This document shows, in pieces, positions 57,645 through 64,000 of a DNA stretch of 64,000 nt. The translations under genes were made by a program, and so were the position numbers. The stretch is taken from positions 1 through 64,000 of the forward strand of contig CANMMF010000011.1 of assembly GCA_947498985.1 (NCBI GenBank), read 5' to 3'. Origin of the DNA: an uncultured Paracoccaceae bacterium (GTDB lineage Bacteria > Pseudomonadota > Alphaproteobacteria > Rhodobacterales > Rhodobacteraceae). The number at the start of each line of letters is the position of its first letter. Position 1 is the stretch's first letter. The notes under the pieces were generated by a model. The model saw only the letters and a program-made list of their open reading frames with translations. It ran no database searches and had not been told where the DNA came from.

Positions 57645-58523
57645 ATGAACTGGACAGATCTGCCCCCGCTCTCGGCGCTCAGGGCGTTTGCCGCCTATGC
57701 CGAAACCGGCTCCGTCGCGCTGGCCGGAGAGGCGCTCAATGTCAGCCACGCCGCCATCTCGCAACAGATGCGCGCGCTGGAGCGGCATATGGGGGTCGCC
57801 CTGCTGGACCGCTCGGCGCGCAAGCTGTCGCTGACCTCTGACGGGCAGGCGCTGGCCTATGCCCTGCAGGACGGGTTTGCCACCATCGCCGACACCGTGA
57901 GCGCGCTCACCGGCGCCGAGGACGACCGCCCGTTGCAGGTGGCCTGCACGCCCGGCTTTGCGGCCAACTGGCTGATGCCGCGGCTCGCGCGGTTCCGCGC
58001 GGCCCACCCCGATATCGAGCTGATGATCCATCCCAGCCCGGCGCTGACCGACCCCGCGGCGGGCGGCATCGACGTCGCCTTGCGCTATGGCACCGGGCCC
58101 TGGCCTGGGTTCGAGCACGCGTTGCTGATGGCCGCCCCGCTGGCGGTGGTCGGGCGGCCCGAGGTTTTCGGCGACCCGCTGCCAGGCTCGCCCGCCGAAC
58201 TGACCAGATTGCCCTGGCTGCAGGAGCTTGGCACCAACGAGGCGAGCCGCTGGCTTGCCGACCACAACGTGACCGAGGCCCGCGTCACCGCTGTCACACA
58301 TGTGCCCGGCAACCTGGTGATCGACGGCATCCGCAACGGTCAGGGCATCGCGGTGACCACGCGGCTCGCGGTGGAGGAGGATCTCGCCTCCGGACGGCTC
58401 ATCGCGCTTTTCGAGGAACGCGGCGATGTCGGCTATTGCACCGTCACCCGGCCCGGTGTTCCGCGCCCGCCGCTCAAGGCGTTTCTGCGCTGGATCCGGG
58501 CCGAGGCACGCCGGACACCCTGA
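57645..58523 (+). CDS. LysR family transcriptional regulator (GcvA type)
   Basis: This encodes 292 residues. The N-terminal helix-turn-helix (LPPLSALRAFAAYAETGSVALAGEALNVSHAAISQQMRALE) is typical of the GcvA/AmpR branch; the C-terminal part is the effector-binding domain (LQVACTPGFAANWLMPRLARF and the C-terminal segments). It lies between ccoP and ccoG, but an operon is not implied. LysR members commonly control the gene transcribed divergently from them, here the small-protein operon. Confidence 0.92.
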   Translation: MNWTDLPPLSALRAFAAYAETGSVALAGEALNVSHAAISQQMRALERHMGVALLDRSARKLSLTSDGQALAYALQDGFATIADTVSALTGAEDDRPLQVACTPGFAANWLMPRLARFRAAHPDIELMIHPSPALTDPAAGGIDVALRYGTGPWPGFEHALLMAAPLAVVGRPEVFGDPLPGSPAELTRLPWLQELGTNEASRWLADHNVTEARVTAVTHVPGNLVIDGIRNGQGIAVTTRLAVEEDLASGRLIALFEERGDVGYCTVTRPGVPRPPLKAFLRWIRAEARRTP

Positions 58524-58568
58524 CACGCGATACCGGTTTGCGAAAAACCTATCTCGCAGAGTCAGTAT

Positions 58569-58582
58569 TTGATGCAGGTCAA
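58569..58582. promoter_or_regulatory. FNR box upstream of ccoG
   Basis: TTGAT-GCAG-GTCAA, 9 of 10 consensus positions, 70 bases before the ccoG start. It has the same GCAG spacer as the ccoN and hemN/fnrL copies. It supports low-oxygen control of the oxidase maturation genes. Confidence 0.82.
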
Positions 58583-58651
58583 GGTTTGCACGCCGCGCGG
58601 CTGGAACAAGACTGGGGACACCTGTTGCAACACAAAGGCGATTCCCGCTTT

Positions 58652-60079
58652 ATGTCCGACCAACCTGCCCCCTCGCTTTACGCCGCGCGCGAACCGATCT
58701 TTCCACGCCGCGTGAGCGGGCCGTTCCGCAACCTCAAATGGGTGATCCTCGTGGTCACCCTCGGCATCTATTACATCACCCCCTGGCTGCGCTGGGATCG
58801 CGGGCCGGAGCTGCCCGATCAGGCGGTACTGGTGGATCTCGCGGGGCGGCGCTTTTTCTTCTTCTGGATCGAGATCTGGCCGCACGAGTTCTATTTCGTC
58901 GCCGGGTTGCTGATCATGGCGGGGCTGGGCCTCTTTCTGTTCACCTCCGCGCTGGGGCGGGTCTGGTGCGGCTATGCCTGCCCGCAGACCGTCTGGACCG
59001 ACCTCTTCATCCTGGTGGAGCGCTGGATCGAGGGCGACCGCAACGCCCGGCTGCGCCTGCACCGGCAAAAGAAACTTGACGCGCGCAAAATTCGGCTGCG
59101 CCTGACCAAATGGGCGATCTGGCTGTTCATCGGGCTGGCGACCGGCGGGGCCTGGGTGTTCTACTTTGCCGACGCGCCGACGCTGCTGCGCGATCTGGTG
59201 ACCGGGCAGGCCCATCCCGTCGCCTATACCACGATGATCATCCTGACGCTGACCACCTTCATCTTCGGCGGTTTCGCGCGCGAACAGATCTGCATCTACG
59301 CCTGCCCCTGGCCGCGCATCCAGGCGGCGATGATGGATGAGGACACGCTGACCGTCGGCTACCGCGAATGGCGCGGAGAGCCGCGCGGCAAGCACCGCAA
59401 GGCCGAGGGCGCCGACCAGCTCGGCGATTGCATCGACTGCATGGCCTGCGTGAACGTGTGCCCGGTGGGCATCGACATCCGCGACGGCCAGCAGATGGCC
59501 TGCATCACCTGCGCGCTCTGCATCGATGCCTGCGACGAGATCATGGACAAGATCGGCAAGCCGCGCGGGCTGATCGACTATCTGGCGCTCAGCGACGAGA
59601 CCCGCGAACGCGCCGGGCAGGACCCGCGCTCGGCCTGGCGGCACATTTTCCGCCCGCGGGTGATCCTCTATACCGCGCTCTGGTCGCTGGTGGGGATCGG
59701 TCTGGTCTTTGCGCTGTTCATCCGGCCCGAGATCGAGATGACCGTGGCGCCGGTGCGCAACCCGCAGTTTGTCACGCTGTCGGACGGCTCGGTCCGCAAC
59801 ACCTATGACGTGCGGCTGCTCAACAAACATGGCGATCCGCGCCCGTTCCGGATCACGCTGGCGGGTCACAACGCCCTGCGCGTGCAGCTGGAAGGCACAC
59901 CCTACGAGACCGTCGACGTGCCCGCAAACGAGACCTACCTGCAGCGGGTCTACGTGATCGCGCCGCCGGGCAGCGCGCCCGCCGACACCGAACGCACCGA
60001 TTTCCGTTTCTGGGTCGAAGACCTGAGCAACGGCGATCGCGCCTATTCAGACACGCTCTTCAATGGGAGGGAGAATTGA
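58652..60079 (+). CDS. ccoG: cbb3 oxidase accessory protein CcoG (FixG/RdxA)
   Basis: This encodes 475 residues from the ATG at 58652. It is a membrane iron-sulfur protein that reduces copper for cbb3 oxidase assembly. Membrane segments flank the cluster motifs CIDCMACVNVCP and CITCALCIDAC, with a further CGYACPQTVW segment; the C-terminal periplasmic domain has an Ig-like fold. The longer open frame upstream, overlapping the LysR 3' end, is out of family. Confidence 0.95.
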   Translation: MSDQPAPSLYAAREPIFPRRVSGPFRNLKWVILVVTLGIYYITPWLRWDRGPELPDQAVLVDLAGRRFFFFWIEIWPHEFYFVAGLLIMAGLGLFLFTSALGRVWCGYACPQTVWTDLFILVERWIEGDRNARLRLHRQKKLDARKIRLRLTKWAIWLFIGLATGGAWVFYFADAPTLLRDLVTGQAHPVAYTTMIILTLTTFIFGGFAREQICIYACPWPRIQAAMMDEDTLTVGYREWRGEPRGKHRKAEGADQLGDCIDCMACVNVCPVGIDIRDGQQMACITCALCIDACDEIMDKIGKPRGLIDYLALSDETRERAGQDPRSAWRHIFRPRVILYTALWSLVGIGLVFALFIRPEIEMTVAPVRNPQFVTLSDGSVRNTYDVRLLNKHGDPRPFRITLAGHNALRVQLEGTPYETVDVPANETYLQRVYVIAPPGSAPADTERTDFRFWVEDLSNGDRAYSDTLFNGREN

Positions 60080-60552
60080 TGTCCGACACCGCAAAAGAGG
60101 GCCGCAAACTCACCGGCTGGCATGCCTTCGGCATCTTCGCAGGCGCGTTTACCGTGATCATCGGCGCCAATATCGCGCTGGCGGTTTCCGCGATCACGAC
60201 CTTTCCTGGGGTGGAGACCAAGAACTCCTACGTGGCCAGCCAGACCTTCGACGACCGGCGCAACGCTCAGGAATCGCTGGGCTGGGAGGTCGCGGCACGG
60301 CACAAGGGCGGGCTGCTGATCCTGTCGATCACCGACGCCGAGGGCCAGCCCGTGCAGGCCGGTACGCTGACCGCAACCCTGGGCCGTCCAACCCATGTCA
60401 AGGATGACCGCACGCCGGAATTTACCTTTGACGGGCAGGCCTATGTGGCGCGCGAGGCGCTGGCGCCGGGCAACTGGAACATTCGTATGAAGGCCACCGC
60501 GCTCGACGGCACCGCGTTCGAGCAGCGCGTGGTGTTCCGGGTCAAGGGCTAG
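60079..60552 (+). CDS. ccoH: cbb3 oxidase accessory protein CcoH (FixH)
   Basis: This encodes 157 residues. It has one N-terminal membrane helix (about 10-34) and a periplasmic FixH domain (FDDRRNAQESLGWEVAARHKGG, then the IRMKATALDGTAFEQRVVFRV end). It is needed for cbb3 assembly. The ATG overlaps the ccoG stop codon by 1 base (TGATG), with GGGAGGGAGAATT upstream. Confidence 0.93.
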   Translation: MSDTAKEGRKLTGWHAFGIFAGAFTVIIGANIALAVSAITTFPGVETKNSYVASQTFDDRRNAQESLGWEVAARHKGGLLILSITDAEGQPVQAGTLTATLGRPTHVKDDRTPEFTFDGQAYVAREALAPGNWNIRMKATALDGTAFEQRVVFRVKG

Positions 60553-60555
60553 CGC

Positions 60556-62742
60556 ATGACCGCGGCGCTGCGCCCTGCCCTCTCGGCCTGTCCCGCCTGT
60601 GCCGCCGCCCCGGCGGCCGAAGCGCTGGCCGGGCGCGACGCGCCGAAAGACGCGCAGCTGATCCTCAGCCTGCCGACCATCCATTGCGCGGCCTGCATCG
60701 CCAAGGTGGAACGCGCGCTGCAGGACGATCCGCGCGTGCACGCCGCCCGCGTCAACCTCACCCTGAAGCGCGTCAGCATCGAGGCCGCGCCGGGCCTGCG
60801 GGCCGAAGACATCATCCCCACCGTCGAGGCCGCGGGGTTCGAGGCGCATGAGCTCGACCGTGCCGCCCTGTCGGCCACGGCAACCGACCGCGCGGGTCGC
60901 GATCTGGTCATGCGGCTGGCGGTCGCGGGGTTTGCCTCGATGAATGTGATGCTCCTGTCGGTGGCGGTCTGGTCCGGCGCCGAAGGGCCGACGCGGGACC
61001 TCTTTCACTGGATCTCCGCGGCCATCGTCTTGCCCGCGGTGGCCTTTTCCGCGCAGCCGTTCTTTGCCAATGCCTGGCGCGCGTTGCGCGCGCGGTCGCT
61101 CAACATGGATGTGCCGATCTCGCTGGCGATCCTGCTGGCGCTGGCCACCTCGCTCTGGGAAACCTCGCTGTCGGGCGAGCACGCCTATTTCGACGCCGCG
61201 ATGGCGCTCACGTTTTTCCTGCTCACCGGGCGCTATCTCGATCACCGCACCCGCGCCATCGCGCGCTCTGCCGCCGAAGAGCTGACCGCGCTCGAGGTGC
61301 CCCGCGCCTGGCGGCTGAGCGACGACGGAGAGATGCAGGTCGACGTCGCGGATCTGCGCCCCGGCGACCTGATCCGCGTGCGCCCCGGCGGGCGGATGCC
61401 GGTGGATGGCGTGATCAGCGACGGGCATTCCGAGCTCGACCGCTCGCTGCTGACCGGAGAGACGCTGCCGGTGCAGGCGCTGCCCGGACAGGTGGTGAGC
61501 GCGGGCGAAGTGAACCTCACCGGGCCATTGACCGTGCGCGCCACGGCGGTGGGGCGCGACAGCTCGCTGCATCGCATGGCCGATCTGGTGGCGGTCGCCG
61601 AATCGGGCCGGTCGCGCTACACCTCGCTTGCCGACCGGGCGGCCAAACTCTACGCGCCGGGGGTGCATATCCTCTCGGCGCTGGCCTTTGTCGGCTGGTA
61701 TCTCTACGCGGGCGATTTGCGTGTGGCGCTCAACATCGCTGCCGCGGTGCTGATCATCACCTGCCCCTGCGCGCTGGGTCTGGCCGTGCCCGCAGTGACC
61801 ACCGCCGCCTCCGGACGGCTCTTCAAACGCGGTTTGCTGATCAAGAACGGCACGGCGCTGGAGCGGCTGGCGCAGGTCGATACGGTGGTGTTCGACAAGA
61901 CCGGCACCCTGACCAACGGCACGCCGGTGCTGACCAATCTCGCCGATATCGCGCCCGAGGATCTGTCGGTTGCGCGCGCATTGGCGCGCGGCTCCGCGCA
62001 TCCGCTGGCGCAGGCGATCTGTGCGGCGGGCGGCGGCGACGCGCTTTCGGACGCAGCGCTGGGTGCTGTGACCGAAGTGCCCGGCCACGGCACCGAAGCG
62101 CACTGGCAGGGACGCCGCGTGCGGCTGGGGCGTGCCAGCTGGGTGGGCGCCGAACCGGGCCCGCTCACCGCGACCTATCTGCGCATCGGCGACGCGGAAC
62201 CGGTGGCCTTCACCTTCACCGACCAGCTGCGCCCAGGCGCCGCCGAGGCCGTTCTGGGTCTGCAGAAGGCCGGTCTGGCAGTCAGGCTCATTTCCGGCGA
62301 CACCGCTCCGGCGGTCGAGGCGCTGGCCCGCACGCTCGACATCGCCGACTGGCAGGCCGACGCCCTGCCCGAAGACAAGGCCCGCGCCATCGCGCGCCTG
62401 TCGGATGACGGACACCGCGTGCTGATGGTGGGTGACGGGCTCAATGACACGGCCGCGCTCGCCGCGGCGCATGTCTCGATCTCACCGGCCTCGGCGCTCG
62501 ACGCGGCGCGGGTGGCCTCCGACATCGTGCTGCTGGGGCAGGCGCTCGACCCGATCCCCGACGCGCTCGGTACCAGCCGCAAGGCGCTGCGCCGGATCCG
62601 CGAGAATTTCACCATCGCCACGTGGTACAATGTGATCGCGGTGCCTCTGGCCATCGCGGGGCTCTGCTCTCCGCTGATCGCGGCGCTGGCGATGTCCGCA
62701 AGCTCCATCACCGTGTCGCTGAACGCGCTCAGATTGAGGTAA
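60556..62742 (+). CDS. ccoI: Copper-translocating P-type ATPase CcoI (FixI)
   Basis: This encodes 728 residues. It exports copper for cbb3 oxidase metallation. The N-terminal metal-binding domain has IHCAACIAK (Cys44, Cys47); the transport domain has the CPCALGLAVP motif; the phosphorylation site is FDKTGTLTNG; the hinge is MVGDGLNDTAAL. It starts 3 bases after ccoH. The gene is full length. Confidence 0.97.
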   Translation: MTAALRPALSACPACAAAPAAEALAGRDAPKDAQLILSLPTIHCAACIAKVERALQDDPRVHAARVNLTLKRVSIEAAPGLRAEDIIPTVEAAGFEAHELDRAALSATATDRAGRDLVMRLAVAGFASMNVMLLSVAVWSGAEGPTRDLFHWISAAIVLPAVAFSAQPFFANAWRALRARSLNMDVPISLAILLALATSLWETSLSGEHAYFDAAMALTFFLLTGRYLDHRTRAIARSAAEELTALEVPRAWRLSDDGEMQVDVADLRPGDLIRVRPGGRMPVDGVISDGHSELDRSLLTGETLPVQALPGQVVSAGEVNLTGPLTVRATAVGRDSSLHRMADLVAVAESGRSRYTSLADRAAKLYAPGVHILSALAFVGWYLYAGDLRVALNIAAAVLIITCPCALGLAVPAVTTAASGRLFKRGLLIKNGTALERLAQVDTVVFDKTGTLTNGTPVLTNLADIAPEDLSVARALARGSAHPLAQAICAAGGGDALSDAALGAVTEVPGHGTEAHWQGRRVRLGRASWVGAEPGPLTATYLRIGDAEPVAFTFTDQLRPGAAEAVLGLQKAGLAVRLISGDTAPAVEALARTLDIADWQADALPEDKARAIARLSDDGHRVLMVGDGLNDTAALAAAHVSISPASALDAARVASDIVLLGQALDPIPDALGTSRKALRRIRENFTIATWYNVIAVPLAIAGLCSPLIAALAMSASSITVSLNALRLR

Positions 62743-62745
62743 GCC

Positions 62746-62907
62746 ATGAATATCCTGACCTATCTCATACCGATCTCGCTGATCCTGGGCGGTCTCGGGC
62801 TGGCGTTTTTCGTCTTCACCATCCGCTCGAACCAGTATGACGATCCCGAAGGCGACGCCCGGCGCATCCTGTCGGACGCCTATGACGACAAACCCAAGCA
62901 GGATTGA
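62746..62907 (+). CDS. ccoS: cbb3 oxidase maturation protein CcoS
   Basis: This encodes 53 residues: one membrane helix (about 5-25, TYLIPISLILGGLGLAFFVF), then the conserved QYDDPEGDARRIL region and an acidic tail. It is required for incorporation of cofactors into cbb3 oxidase. It starts 3 bases after ccoI and completes the ccoGHIS operon. Confidence 0.93.
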   Translation: MNILTYLIPISLILGGLGLAFFVFTIRSNQYDDPEGDARRILSDAYDDKPKQD

Positions 62908-62955
62908 CGGCACAGGCCAGGCACCTGACCTGCAAAGAAAAAGCTGAAGGCCCGC

Positions 62956-63306
62956 CTAGCCGCGCACCCGTTCCCAGAGCTTGCCGTCCGGGCCGCCGGT
63001 GCGGTTGTCGTCAAAGGCGCGAAACTCCAGCAGCGTCACGTGGCCATCGGCATTGGCGTCAAAGCTCAGCACCGCGTCATATGCCGCGGGCCCGAAGGCG
63101 CGGCGGATCTCGTAGGGCTCCCAGACATGATTGTGGTTGCGGTCGATCTGCGAGAAGCGGATCACCCGCCCTTTCGGCTTCACCCCGGCGGGCAGGCCAT
63201 ATTCATACGCCTTGAAGCGGTTGGTGTCTGGCACGAGGTCGCGATAATCCTGCGCCCCCACCGGAGCCGCCAGACAACAGGCCACGCACAAACTCACGAT
63301 TCGCAT
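62956..63306 (-). CDS. EF-hand domain-containing secreted protein
   Basis: This encodes 116 residues. A signal peptide (MRIVSLCVACCLAAPVGA) is followed by two EF-hand-like loops, DRNHNHVWEPYE and DANADGHVTLLEF, the second being the better calcium-binding match. Probably a periplasmic calcium-binding protein; partner unknown. It is convergent with ccoS and sits 11 bases after the GMC oxidoreductase end on the same strand. Confidence 0.85.
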   Translation of the reverse strand: MRIVSLCVACCLAAPVGAQDYRDLVPDTNRFKAYEYGLPAGVKPKGRVIRFSQIDRNHNHVWEPYEIRRAFGPAAYDAVLSFDANADGHVTLLEFRAFDDNRTGGPDGKLWERVRG

Positions 63307-63317
63307 ACCAGCACTCC

Positions 63318-64000
63318 CTATTTCCCTGTCAGTATCATATCGGCGGCCTTCTCGGCGATCATGATTGTCGGCGCATTTGTGTTTCCGCTGGTGATTGTCG
63401 GCATCACGCTGGCATCGACCACACGCAGGCCGGAGATCCCGCGAAACCGCAGGCTGGCATCGAGTGGCGTGTCGGCCCCGGCCCCCATCTGTACGGTGCC
63501 CACCGGGTGAAAGATCGTGGTCCCGATATCGCCCGCCGCCCGCGCCAGATCCGCATCGCTTTGCACCGTGTCGCCCGGGCGCATCTCTTGCGGGGCATAG
63601 CGCGCCATCGGCGCCTGAGCCATGATCTGCCGCGTCCTTCGGATCGCCGCCACAGCAACGCTGCGATCGCCTTCCGTGGCCAGGTAATTGGGCGCGATCC
63701 TCGGCGGCACATGCGGATCCGCAGAGCTGAGCGTGACCGTGCCCCGGCTCTCCGGCCTGAGGTTGCAGACGCTGGCGGTGATGGCCGGAAAATCGTGCAA
63801 CGGCTCGCCAAACGCATCGAGCGAGAGCGGTTGCACATGGTATTCCAGATCCGGCGTCTGAAGCCCCGCGCGGGACTTGGCAAAGGCGCCAAGCTGCGAC
63901 GGGGCCATCGACATCGGCCCGCTGCGCGTGAGCGCGTATTCCAGCGCGATGCGCGCCTTGCCAAGCCAGGAATTGGCCATTGTGTTCAGGGTTTTGGCGC
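63318..64000 (-). CDS. GMC family oxidoreductase, C-terminal fragment
   Basis: At least 227 codons of the C-terminal part; the gene runs off the right edge of the window. The family (glucose-methanol-choline, FAD-dependent) includes choline and alcohol dehydrogenases. The visible C-terminal domain has LRPESRGTVTLSSADPHVPP and the active-site segment TIFHPVGTVQMG, where the His is the catalytic base, and a closing VVDASVMPTITSGNTNAPTIMIAEKAADMI. The substrate cannot be told. Confidence 0.92.
   Translation of the reverse strand, partial: AKTLNTMANSWLGKARIALEYALTRSGPMSMAPSQLGAFAKSRAGLQTPDLEYHVQPLSLDAFGEPLHDFPAITASVCNLRPESRGTVTLSSADPHVPPRIAPNYLATEGDRSVAVAAIRRTRQIMAQAPMARYAPQEMRPGDTVQSDADLARAAGDIGTTIFHPVGTVQMGAGADTPLDASLRFRGISGLRVVDASVMPTITSGNTNAPTIMIAEKAADMILTGK

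Noticed and set aside
60043-62472. 809-codon minus-strand open frame over ccoH and ccoI
   Set aside because: Shadow of ccoI; Arg/Gly/His-rich product with no motif.

Overview
This is a GC-rich, densely packed chromosomal segment of an alphaproteobacterium, most likely a member of the Rhodobacteraceae (Roseobacter group). The evidence is the gene content and order: accB-accC-aat facing NDUFA12-mlaD-DUF2155, a ccoNOQP and ccoGHIS respiratory cluster next to hemN and an FnrL regulator, a soxBDAG sarcosine oxidase operon, and Tad-pilus pseudopilin genes. Family names come from motif and sequence recognition, not from database searches. I saw no rRNA, tRNA, CRISPR array, insertion sequence, prophage or plasmid gene.

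Layout. Positions 1-9000 are housekeeping: the end of acetyl-CoA synthetase, an acyl-CoA ligase, biotin carboxylase subunits, the N-end-rule aminoacyl transferase, a complex I accessory protein, an MlaD-type lipid protein, RidA, ClpX and ClpP. From 9100 to 17300 lie a photolyase-like protein with apparently swapped domains and riboflavin genes (ribE, then nrdR-ribD), with three capsule genes (kpsS, a Wza/KpsD-like exporter, kpsC) between ribE and ribD. From 17400 to 25900 there is a YjbQ protein, small secreted proteins, an SDR, a haloalkane dehalogenase, HlyU, rpoD with a coupled membrane gene, and dnaG. Positions 25893-31419 hold the sarcosine oxidase operon, which carries an extra secreted-protein gene between soxB and soxD.

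Positions 31500-39000 contain two paralogous TadG-TadE-TadE triplets, transcribed away from each other and separated by a glutamate dehydrogenase gene. Next come a hydroxyisobutyrate-type dehydrogenase, an O6-methylguanine methyltransferase, prephenate dehydratase, a membrane cytochrome c, and a yejABEF-type peptide ABC importer. From 49200 to 62900 is a micro-oxic respiration block: hemN, fnrL, a PhzF protein, a universal stress protein, ccoNOQP, a LysR regulator and ccoGHIS. The window ends with an EF-hand protein and a truncated GMC oxidoreductase.

The best-supported regulatory story is the FNR circuit. TTGAT-N4-ATCAA boxes lie in the hemN/fnrL gap, before ccoN and before ccoG, and a further copy downstream of ccoP has no obvious protein gene to drive. 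The points most worth a second look are that orphan FNR box with the strong hairpin after it, a two-gene small-protein operon divergent from LysR that uses very short reading frames, the mirrored Tad triplets with a shared dyad upstream, the domain-swapped photolyase-like protein, the extra gene in the sox operon, and a dense GANTC cluster upstream of rpoD.
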